DNA from: Progne subis subis
Taxonomy: Eukaryota; Chordata; Aves; Passeriformes; Hirundinidae
DNA length: 64,000 nt
NCBI GenBank assembly: GCA_022316685.1
Contig: JAKJHU010000016.1
Coordinates: 1,364,001-1,428,000 of the forward strand
Direction of reading: 5' to 3'
A program made the translations under genes and the position numbers. Position 1 is the first letter of the stretch, and every line of letters begins with the position of its first letter. A model generated the notes under the pieces. It did no database searches. It had not been told where the DNA came from and worked only from the letters and a program-made list of their open reading frames with translations. Positions 46,515 to 64,000 of the stretch are shown piece by piece.

Positions 46515-49500
46515 AATTATTGTTATTTTTTGACAGAAGCCCACAGTTTTCCAAGCTTGGAATGTGCTTGAATTTCTGATTTTAAGAATGAGGGAAACTA
46601 ACCAGTTCAAGTAATGGAAAGAGCGGAAGCCAGTCTTGATATGAAAAGTCACAGCATGCATTACCACAAGCTTGTTTTCTTTGTAAGATATGATACTACA
46701 TTTCATATCTGATGGCTTTCACCAGAAATCCTGTATGTAATCAATTATGTTGCTTTAAGTTTGCAGAAGAAGAACACTCTGCTTTTGACTTTCCTAAATT
46801 TCAGACGGCAACATATCAAGCTGCTGTGGCAAATCAAGACTTATTAATGACTCATATTCTCTAGAAATAGGCAAACATGCTTCACAATTTTAAACGACAG
46901 AGCTACTGGTTTCCTTGTGGCTTGGAGGAAGCAAAAACCCACCATGCCCAGAGAGTGTCTGCAGCCCTGCTCTTGCATGCAGTGCAAGCTACAGTTCTGC
47001 TGACTGAAACAAATGATCAAGTGAAGTAATGAATGCTTGAGAAAATTGATAGGAGGACTGGATGTGCTGAGTCTCTCTGCAGGATACACTGTTGAAAATT
47101 TCTGTCTGTCCTGATTTTTCACTCTGTTTTCTCTTTGATAAATATGCTGACAAAGTAATGTGTGCCATCAGTTGACTCAGGTAAACAAGAGTTGGGTTGA
47201 GTCCCCTTATCTTGCATGAACTGTTCTAGAGAGACTGGTGGAGTTACATATTACTTCAGACCATTAAATTCTAGTGTTTGCAGGAAATCACACAGAGTGC
47301 TTTGTTATGTTGGGATGCATTGACAGAGGTGGTGTAAATAAAGTCTCACTTCTGACAAGAATTATGCTGATTATAATCACTATGTTACAGAATTTATGAT
47401 TGGTAGACAGTTTCATTTGCCTTCTTATGTGCTACTTAGATGGTAGTTATGCTTCCTTGCAAGAATATTTGAAAAATTAATTCCTGAGGCAGAGAAGCTG
47501 CTTTTTATGGTTTGTTTAGGTTTTGTTTTGGTTTGTTTGTCACCAAAGACTTGCAATACTGTTCTTCATCCAGCGTGAGAAAGAATCTTTTTGTATACTG
47601 CTCTGTATACTGTTGCACTTGGTGAAATGTTTTTTTTCTTTAAATTGTAGTTATTTGGACCTAAATAATGGTAGTGTGCCCTTTGATCAAACTTTTGTAG
47701 GAGGTCTGTCATTTTTTGGTGTTTCTCTGTGGTATTTTGTCCTCTCGTATTCTTTACTAAAGAAATAAACGACTTCGCTCAATGCACATTGTCATGTTTC
47801 CATGTTTACTTTCATTTTCTGTTATGTTATTTCAATCTCTTGTGACTTAACAACTCATATTTCCCCAAGCAGTATTAGTAATACTTGGTAAAGCATTTGT
47901 TTTCTTCCCCATCTTACCCTTCACCTTATGGTAAAACCAGGTGTAGGAACTCATCAGTGTTGTGGGATTTTTTTTTTTTTTTTTAAAGTCTTTAAAAAGT
48001 TAAGTTAAAAATACTAATATTTATGTTCTTAATCCAGTTTTACTTTGGTACACTTTTAATTAGTAAAGTCCCTCTGCAATTCTATAGCAGGTGTACAGGA
48101 CGGTTATACTGCCTTAATACCGACAGGTGATGCAGCCAGGAGGAAAGGGATATTAAGTAGCAACTGATTTTTTGCTGTTCAACACACTGAAAAGCATTGT
48201 ACATTTTTCTTGCTGTATAGTCTTTCTTTGTTCTGTGTAGTAGTTGACTCATTTGTGTGCATAGCACAGGTGTGCTACCTTCTTTCTTTAAGCAGCAAGA
48301 ATTACAAAAAAGTGATGAAAATATCTGAGCAGAGTTAGTTTATGCTGTTTTTGAAATGTGCGGCCTGTCTCCATTTCAACAGCAGTTGCTGTGTTGCTGG
48401 GGTTGTAGCCTATGGAGACAAAATTTACACGATTCAAAAGTGTTTTAACACATGACCTGAGAAAGGAGTCAGAAAAACTATACACATGGTGAATATGAAG
48501 AATGTACAGCTGCAGGCTTTCTCTCTGTTATGTGATAAAGATACATTATTGTCCTGTCAAAACTTTTCTTCATTACAAAAATAGCAGTAATGTTGATGAG
48601 ACATAGTGGATAAACTTCATAGGGTTTTGCAGTATATTTATTCCAGTGCATTTTTTGGTGTTCACTGCAATGGGCAATCCTATTCCAGCTTTTCCTTACC
48701 AAAACATGAAGTGTGACAACTCAGGGTCATGTAGATCTACAGTGAGTTGAAATAGCTCTCTGACCTAATGAAAACTAAAATTGTCAGGCTATTTAAACGC
48801 AGGGCCTTGGTAGCTATTGTGTAAGGAGATTGCATATACACACAGACAGTGGAATAGGAGGACGCACTTTTTTTAGTGGTCACCCTCAGACTGGATTAAA
48901 GCACATTGGAAAACTGTCTCTCTAGGCAAGATTCTTTTTATAGTCTGTTTAGGTGACTGTATTTGGTAAGCAACCGAGCTTCTTTTGTGTTAATGGACCT
49001 TTTCAGCAACTTTTACCACCAATTCTGAGCATGAAACAGGTTCACAGAGGTTGTAAAAGGAGGTGCTAAATACCTGGCAGGAGGTATTTGAAAGGTATGC
49101 CCTGCTTGATTAAACTAAATACACATGACTATCCTCTTGTAACTGTTAAAGTTGTAAATAGAAAGTCTATTTCCATTCTTTGATACTGATCTAAGAAAAA
49201 CCCACGAATTTGGAAGTGGCTAGGAGTTTGTTGTAGATGTATTAAAGGATGACCAATATAGTAATAAGGGGAAGCAGAGGAATTACTGCTGCAGGAAGTG
49301 AGCTTTTCAGCCACGTGTTAGAAAAGTAATGCTGTTAAGAATGACTGTAGTTCAGTTATCCTTGGTAATGTGTGATCTATATGTGTGTCACCACTCCTCA
49401 AGTAATGAAGCAAGTTGACAGTAGTCTCAACTTGGTTTAGCAAATAGGATTATTACAGGAAATGCAGTTCTAAAACCACACTGGATTGAATTATTCTGAA

Positions 49501-52500
49501 TTAATTTTAAGCGGGATGAAGCCACTAGAATAGTTTCTGCTTTTATATAGATTTGCCAGTGATTCTATATTTGAAAATGTCATACCTAATAAACTGAAGA
49601 GTTTGACTGAACCAAGACAGGTTGTGCATTCAAGTTCCTGAATTTACACCAGAGTTGCATATTCCTGAATGGTGCATTGTGAGCAGGGCTTGGAAGTATC
49701 TGTAGTTCTGTATTAATACCATCTAAAAATGGCTAAAAAGAAAACTGAGAATAAAGGAGAAATTATTATTCTCAGAAGTTATTATTCTCTAAAGAACTGA
49801 GAATAATCATTGCTTCAAAGATTAAAAATGCAATAAGGAGCATGAAGGCATAATGACTTTTGAAGTGCAGATACAAAAGTAGAGGATCGCTTTGACAGGA
49901 TTTGCTGCAAATCTGTAGCATATCAGAAAATATGGCATGGGAAGTAACAATAGATATTGTTCCTTTCCTGTATTAGCACTCTTCAAAGGCATTAGTGTCA
50001 TCTAAAGTTGAAGCGCCCTTCCAAAGTCTGTGTGTGACTTCTGAGTATTGACTTTGTGTCTACGTACATGTAAATATTTCTCGACATGATTCAGAGGTTA
50101 CTCCTCCATGTTTTTCAGAGATCATTCTCATACAATTGCAAGGAAGCATTTCATTTGATTAGAGAGTTTCAAGATTTTGTAGAGCACAATGAGGAGGATT
50201 TACATAGAATTTCATCAGCGGTTACCAGACTCAAAATACAACTGCTGTTTGTTTGGAATGCTTCTTCTTAAATTAAACTGCTTCCTTGGTTACTCCTTCG
50301 ATACCTGTAAACATAAAGTTGCGACAGTGTAATATGTTGGAATGGAAAGCAAGTGGAAGTGTTCAGATACACTCCTGAGATTGTTTTGTCTGTACAGGAG
50401 TTATTTTCTGTTAAATAAATACTAAATGAAGACCACAGCAGTGATTTTCTTAAATCTTTTTCAAAGTACAGAACTTTGCTGTTTTCTGTCCCTTTGCCAT
50501 AGCTGCATGAGCTATAATTTTACAGATGGAAAAAAACTAGGTATAATGAAAAAGTGTAATTAACCCCAGCAAGAACCCCCTAGCAAGAACCAGCAGTTCT
50601 TGCAGATGTGTACAGATGTATGAATAAACTATAACTGAAGGCCTGTGCTAAAATCTGAGCTCAGGAAAGGGAAGAAACACTTGTGATACTTACAAAGGGG
50701 AGAACTTACACAAGTAAAATTCACCTTTTGATGCTTTATTATGCTTGCACTTGCATCTGCATTTCTTCCAATCCCATTTTTCTTTAGGTTAGCTGGATTA
50801 AAACAGAACAAAAAATGGCACCCTAAAGGCCTAGTGCCACTATCAGCCTCTTCTTGGACTCCCAAAAATTGGCTTTTTTGTCCATCTTCTAGACACTGTG
50901 TTGAAGAGGGTTTGAGGGAAGGGAGGGCAAATCTCTGTTCATCCTGGAAGGTATGATGGAAAAAGCTATTTATAGGATTTAGAGGAAAACACAGTGCTGT
51001 GATATGTGTCTTGGGAATTCCATTTAGGAAACAATTTCAGCTTTCATAGTGGGTGTTTTGGTCTGCAGGCAACCCAGAATACTGATCATTTCAGTGCTTT
51101 CTTCCTATAATGAATTTACATAACACTATTACCAGTTTTAGGCGGGTCAACCTGGTTTGATAATGTAGGGGAATAGATTCGTACTGTTATACTAAACTGT
51201 TTAAGTATTTTGTGCTGATTTGAGATCCCAGTGAGGCTTTCTATAAAGCTTTCATTTTTTGTCTCTTTTCTGTTGCATACACTGATACCCCATTGACATT
51301 GCAGATAGATCTATTAAAACTTAATTAAGTTAATTACACCTGTAACTTAGTTGTTAATTCAACTGCTACAGTTAAAAAATAAATGGGACAGGAAAAGACC
51401 GTACTCTGGGTTTTACAGTTCTCCATACCTCCTTAGTATGTTTCCTTGCTTTCTTTTTCAGTGTGTAAGGAAACATATTGAAACTGGGGTAGTTCGGAGG
51501 AAATGTGATACAAAGGCTCAGTGGCAGCAAGAAGAGTGGTCAGTATCAGTAAAGTCCTGCGTGTGCGTTCTGGACACTGTTTCTTGGCAAATATTAAGCT
51601 TTGTGGAAGATCTGTCAGTGGTTTAGATGTTAAGGATAATGTTTGGATAAAAGCAAGTGCTAAATTTGCAGCATGTATGTTTGCATAAACTTACTGGTTT
51701 TTCTTAGCTGTACTAACTTAGCAGAAATTCCCCGCAGAGATCATCTTTGGATTATCATTCTTTCAGTGTAGTGGAGCTCGAGGTAAAAGCAGCTGTATGT
51801 TTCTGCAGTTCCATTATTTGGGCTCCTTAGATGTAATTATTTTAGGGTGGTTTTTTTTTGAAGTCTCTTAGCGCCTTTTGGATGTTCATACTTTAGCTGA
51901 ATAGACAAGAAAATTTTTGACCCTGCTTGAAGCTAACAGACACCCAGAAATTAAGTAAATTTGAGATATTTCCTAAGAAATATATTCTAGTAGCCCAATT
52001 AGGGGAAGAATGTACTCAGCATGATCTGTTTGGAATTTCATCTTGTTGAAGGAGAAATTGGGTTTTTGTTCCTGTCAAATTTATGTGGCTTTACTACTGT
52101 AAGTTCAAACTTGGTACTTTTTTAAAATTGTTACTGTATGTGTGATAATCTTGTTACATAGTTGGGAGTGGAGTTAATTAGTTATCTTCAAATAAATATG
52201 GAATTTCTAGTTTTATATTACAGAGTTTTTGTATACCTTGACATGGAGAAAGACATTGTCAGTATTGTTAATGAGAGAAAATGTGGGGTTTTTTAATCAT
52301 GTAGTTGCCACAATATTTTTGATACTGCACACAGTCACTTAGAATATTTGAATGGAAGAATGCAAACAAAGTCAATTCAAGCAAAGCTTTAATGTTTTGA
52401 TTTCACCTTTTTTAATATACATAGCGATGTAATTTAAATTCATCTTCACTGCTTGTTCCTTGGATCTTATCCACCTGCTTTGACTTGAAAGAATTGAATG

Positions 52501-53593
52501 CAAATTGCTTCCTTCTCACAGTAGTCTTCTCTGGTATAAGTCACATGAACTCCAAACATTGACTCGTTTCCTTGAATCATTGCAGCCTGTGCTGCTTTGG
52601 ATAGTTCTACCTTCTGATTATCCTAGATGGTTACACTTCTTTAAAATGCCACCACTTACTGTCTTGAATGAATTATATATTTAATAAGCTTTTATTCTGA
52701 TGCTTACAGTATTAGGTTTTAGATGTGCAGATCCTTGTGGAATTAAGAATTATGCAGGTGCTTCTCTGGCGGGTAACATCACTTGTTTGGAATACAGTGT
52801 TGTGGGAATGTAATGTATACTTGTTCTTGAATACAATTCTCATGCAAGACTGGAAAAACAGAGTGAGAGATGTATTAAATACTTTTGTGAGGGGATCACC
52901 TAGCGTCCTATTTTGTAATGAACTTGTATTTTTCCACTCTATGGTAAATAGTTTGCATTTTTCCCAATAGCAAGTTCCATGAAAATTCTTTTTCCTGTAA
53001 TCTAATGTACAGTTGGATGTTGATATCATAGAACTTAACTCTGTGTAGCATTCCTAAAGCTAACAGTTTAGTTATTCTGTACTTGATGAGGATGTTATCC
53101 TTGACTTCTTCCAAAGTTTAACTCTAGACTATGTCTACTTCACTTAGTTTGACCGCATATTTAGGTAACTAGAAGGAAATAATACCTAAAGATACCCATC
53201 TGCAGTTTAGGTTATTAGATGTAGTTAAGGTTTAAATCATACTTTGAATTGGACACAGGAGAGTAAACAGTGAATTACTCTTAAATTAGAGTTTTGTTCA
53301 GTGTTATTTATAATCCAGTATTGCCCACAGCACCTACTTGGCCTGCTTGGCCATTTTCATGTTGCTGTTTGGTGTTACTGACTGTAATTACAGAGAAATT
53401 TGTTGGTTTTATAGTTGCAAATGAGATTAGCTGATTATAAGGTGTTAAAGGAAGGGGGAGAAAACTGGAAACTGGTTTGCTTTTTTATACTAAAAACTAT
53501 AAGCAGTCTGAAGAGAGTAAGGAAGAGTGTTCAAATGACATGTTAAAAGTAGTGAATTAAAGCTGGAGAGGTGAGAATGACATTATGGATCCC

Positions 53594-54597
53594 TGTTGTG
53601 GTTTATCTCTGGCCAGCAACTAATCCCTACACAGACTTTCGCTGTGTTAAAGAGCTGGAAGAGTAAAATTGCAAAAACTTGGGGTTGAGATTAATTGAGA
53701 AATGACAACGAAAATCAAACCCAAGAAACGTATGATGCAAAAAAAAATGCAGTAGCTCACCACGAGGTGACCAATTATCAGCCAGTCCCCAAGCAGCAGC
53801 AGGCAAACTGCATGCACACCCCCTGTCCCATGCCCCAATTTTTTATTGCTGAGCATGACACCTTATGAAATGGAATACCCCTGGGGTCTGTAGGGGTTGG
53901 CTGTTGTGATTATGTCCTCTCCCAACTCAGTGGGTGTTACAGTGTGTTAATTGGGTTTATATTGTGTTTCATTTTTATATTGGGCTTTGTAATGTTTTCT
54001 ATTGTATCCCCTGTTCCCCTTGGAAAATGTATCACATGGTTTGTCCCTGCTCGGCCCCGCCCATGCCCCAGACTGGAATGTAACCCAGCTCTGTTCCACT
54101 CCCACCTTATCCAGCGGCTCGCTCTCTCTGGCACCGAACGGGGATGGGGACAGAGCTCCGTACTGAGCTCAGGCTGGCGGGGGCAGGATCCCGGGATAAA
54201 GCCATGATTCCCTGCCCCGGACAGAGAGCAGACTCTCCTTTTTGCCATTGACGGTCTCCGGTACTCTCTAAAGAAAAAGGTTCCAGCAGCCTCTCTGGGT
54301 AGCTTTAAGGACCCTGGTGAAGGAGGATTCCTTCTGGTGTGGGCTCTCTCTCAAGCTAGCCGAGGCTAAAATGGAGCACAGGCTCCGAGAGAGAGACGCA
54401 TCAAGTGGATTATCCCCAGCCTACATAGGGGTGGAGTGGAGTGAGAAACTGAAAAAAGCTTTGACTCTCTTAGCACTGCTCAGCAGTAACTAAAACATTC
54501 CTGAATTATCAACGTTTCCAGCACAAATCCTAAACACAGCACCGTATATGGCCTAGTGTGAGGAAAATTAGCTCCAATCCAGCCAAAACCAGCAACA
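53594..54597 (+). mobile_element. Old solo LTR split by a younger LTR (outer element)
   Basis: The outer element consists of 53594-53934 and 54410-54597, together about 530 bp. It starts TGTTGTGGTTTATCTCTGGC and ends CAGCCAAAACCAGCAACA. Both ends and several internal phrases (GAGCATGACACCTTATG, CACTGCTCAGCAGTAAC, TTTCCAGCACAAATCC) match what I know of a common avian, particularly songbird, retroviral LTR family. No internal retroviral genes adjoin it. I found no convincing target duplication at its ends, consistent with age. It is in the same orientation as ARFGEF1. Confidence 0.75.
53929..54409 (+). mobile_element. Inner solo LTR nested in the outer LTR
   Basis: A 469-bp segment (53935-54403) interrupts the outer LTR. 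It begins TGTTACAGTG and ends GACGCATCA, so it has TG...CA termini. It is flanked by AGTGGG (53929-53934) and AGTGGA (54404-54409), a 6-bp duplication with one mismatch; 6 bp is the usual size for class II (ERVK-like) elements. A GATAAA at 54195-54200 could be a TATA or poly(A) variant. The right half is richer in G+C than the left. Family and orientation are inferred from structure and are not certain. Confidence 0.6.
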
Positions 54598-57412
54598 AAG
54601 GTCTTAGATGTTTTCAGAGATTTCTTTGAAATTATGATGATCCGTAGAAGTGTAGATGAAATGGAAAATGATGTTGAAACTCATGTACGTGACTTATTTT
54701 GCCTGTTTGGTGAAACGATGCATACCATTGTAAAACTGCAAAATAATGTATCTCTTTGATCAGCTCTAGGCTTGGTATGCAAAAGCTTTGTATATTTCCA
54801 TAAATTCTGTCTCAGAGGTCACAAAATTCTATAAAGAGGTCTTCTGAAGCTGTATGTAAATGGGAGATTCAGAAGGGATTTATTTTGTCATTTCTGCTGC
54901 ACTTCTAAATAATTACAATTAGTTCCATTTTATGGCACATGATTGTTTCAGTACCATAGAGTAATTTGAGCTGTTTTTCATTATAATTCTGTGTTTACAT
55001 CACAGATAATATAGAGGAAGGTGTTGTCCTTCCCTACAGTTTTCATCCCCTGTTTGAGCATCTTATATCCTCTTCATTTCTTCCCTCTCAGAATGAAAGG
55101 TGATTCTGAGATAACAAGCTTTTACAGCTCTGAGATCCTTTCTGTTGCAGTTCTGGTGGTTTGAAAAGAGGGAGAGCAAATTAAGCAATGTTGTCAAGTC
55201 TGGCTTCATCTTTCTTTTCTAGCTAATTTTTAGTTCTGCAGGGATTACTTTTTTCTGTTTAAAAGAATGCATCAGTAAGTGTTCCGGTTCATCTGTCTTT
55301 AACAGATTATTTGTCTAGCATGAGAATTGTTAGTTACCTTTATTATAATCTGGTTTTCTGCTGATAATGATTCTTGAGTTTTTGTATGCTTCCTTCTGGA
55401 TGTGGTTGATACATGACCGTGAAATTGTACTGGGATTAACTTGTGTTCTGGTGTCGAGAGCAGAGGAAGCAATCAGACAGTGAAAAAAACGAGGTTTTCT
55501 CTATTCTCAAGAGTAAAAGTAAAGCTTAAGCCTTCTGTTTTACCTCATTCATACTAATACTATCATATCATGCTTCTCTGCAATTACAAATATTTTAGTC
55601 TTGTAAAAATAATTTATGTTGGCCACCATAAGAACCTTTCTTTTTATTTAACAAAGGTTATAAAATCAGTGGTTTCACATTAATAGACTTAGGCAATGCT
55701 GCTTGAAGTGGTAGCGACAGTTAATTAGACTGACACCTCTGTAAGCTTTTTACCTCAGATCAGTTTTGTTGGAAACTTTAAACTTGGAAGTCATTCAGTT
55801 TTATCTGTTGGTTGATAATGTTGTTTGATGGACAGACTTCAGAGTATCACAGGGAGCAGAGTTCCTGGGTGTGAATGCTAAGGTGGGAGGTAAAATAATG
55901 GAAGGGAGGAAGAGAGTTGCTTCTTCTTCGTGTTGGTCAGGAATTTGTCTTCAAGTGAGTAAAAGTTGTAGTGTCATAATCTGGAAGGAAGGTATACTTT
56001 ACTGAAATATTGCTGACCATAAGTCTTATTACTTACTGAGGTATATTTAGTGTCTAGAATATGGAATTATTTTCATGTTTTGTCTAGTCCTGGGTAGCCC
56101 AGATTTGGTAACTTCTGGAGTAGCTGTTTCTGGGATGATCCACTGACCTGCTAACCTGTGGGACTTACTGGGGGTAGATATGAACATCAGTCTTACCAGA
56201 AGTGAGACACAGATTTTAAGGTGATGTGCATTCCGTATGTTCAATATTCTCGATGTTGGGAAATCCAGTTAGTGAACATATTTGCTACTAGTGATTTGTG
56301 GTAAAATACCAAGCATTGAGAACCTGTGTTAGGTAAGTGAATCAGTATGACCATGTGAAATGGTAAATGAAGGACAGGGTGCAGTCAAAGTGTGCTTTTG
56401 TTGCATGGGAGCCTGGTTAGAGAGATTAAGTTGGTGCATTTTTTGTCAGAATCAATCCATGCCACGAGTTCAATGCCTATGCACAAAAATCAAAGTGTTT
56501 GGTTTAGTTGATTATAGTTTTGCATATTTGAGCAGGACGTGGTATTGGAATAGATCTCCCGAGAAGATTTCTTAAAAAACATACACACACATCCATTCTT
56601 GATCCTGTACAGTTTATTTCAAGTATGTATTGCTTCAGCAGTGGAAAACCTAGGCTTTATGAAATTCCCTGTTATTTAAGCATGCAAAATGACTAGAGAA
56701 TAGACAAGACTAGTCTTGAATCAAAGATGATTCCTAAAATTCATTCCAGTAATTTAAAATTATTTTGAAAATGTATTGTTAAAAATTTGCTGAAAATGTT
56801 TGCCAGAAGCATTCAACTAGTCATCCTTCTGTTATAATATATTTTAAAATAGTATGAAATAGAGGCACTACAGACTTTTTTCCTCTCCCTTAGTTGTTAA
56901 CTGTGGTACCTAACACTGAAAAACCAAGGGTGATAATTGATCATTCATATTTCATATAAGAATTAGCAGTGGTGAATTGTTTGGCTGTGTTTCTGTAAAA
57001 TTCATATTTTTCAAGCAGTATATGTTTTACATCCTTTATGGGTAAATTAATAGTCGAAAAATATTTGTGTTTTCCTTTTTATTTCTATATACATCACGCT
57101 GTGAAAAGAGCTGGCCAGTGTCTTCACAGAAGCATTCCAGGGATGTGATGTTTAGCTGGCATTACTGGATGCAAATTTAAGCATCCAGATTTGAATGTAG
57201 ATAAGCAAAGTAATTATGATGCAGTTTGCAATCAATGCACATGGAGAGTAAAGGTACTTATGGAACTGTAAACATGTATTTTCTGTTTTATAATAATCCT
57301 GGTTTCAAACAGTTGCCTGAATAATTTTGCTTTCCAATGATTTTCTGTTATTTATTTTATATATGTGCTTATGATACCATTTCTATAACTATGCCTTTGT
57401 TTCATTTTACAG

Positions 57413-57443
57413 AGGAAATAAAGGCTGAAACAGGAAAGCAAAG
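57413..57443 (+). CDS. ARFGEF1: ARFGEF1 coding exon 2 (31 bp)
   Basis: A very short exon between the acceptor TTTTACAG (ending 57412) and the donor GTATGT (57444). It completes the Glu codon begun in exon 1 (G|AG), encodes EIKAETGKQ after it, and ends with AG of a Ser codon finished in exon 3. The sequence matches the EEIKAETxKQS segment of vertebrate BIG1 (residues 42-52). The frame across both junctions is exact, which is strong evidence despite the small size. Confidence 0.93.

Positions 57444-64000
<6,557 letters not shown>

Noticed and set aside
50086..50271. 61-codon open frame in ARFGEF1 intron 1
   Set aside because: The translation looks protein-like at first reading but matches no family I recognise and lacks convincing flanking splice sites.

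Overview
This is a window of vertebrate nuclear DNA, almost certainly from a bird. It has split coding exons with GT/AG boundaries, a strong CpG-island promoter, CR1 LINE fragments and LTR pieces that resemble avian (songbird-like) endogenous retroviruses. I see no prokaryotic gene organisation, CRISPR array, tRNA or rRNA.

Two genes lie head-to-tail on the + strand. Bases 1-10092 hold the last three coding exons of CPA6 (carboxypeptidase A6; 2213-2415, 7475-7559, 8880-9067) and its 3' UTR. These carry the third zinc ligand, the active-site Tyr and the catalytic Glu. Bases 29840-31480 are a CpG island that starts ARFGEF1, which encodes the ARF exchange factor BIG1. Its first four coding exons (30873-30996, 57413-57443, 61302-61458, 62506-62652) join in one continuous frame of exactly 153 codons, the start of the N-terminal DCB region. 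The gene runs off the right edge. CPA6 followed by ARFGEF1 on the same strand matches the human 8q13 order as I know it.

The roughly 20 kb between the genes is AT-rich. It holds a 1.5-kb solo LTR of ERVL type (20548-22089), a perfect 17-bp hairpin (26565-26602) and a 5'-truncated CR1 LINE (about 26724-27666). ARFGEF1 intron 1 (26.4 kb) holds a short antisense CR1 tail, possible older CR1 relics, G-rich and C-rich homopolymer tracts, and a solo LTR split by a second LTR (53594-54597, insert 53935-54403).

The two genes are not functionally linked as far as I know: CPA6 is a secreted extracellular-matrix metallocarboxypeptidase and BIG1 acts at the trans-Golgi. I found no novel multi-gene system. 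The observations most worth checking are the paired upstream ORFs in the ARFGEF1 leader with a TISU/YY1-like start, the nested LTRs, the 172-codon open extension past ARFGEF1 exon 4, and the hairpin.
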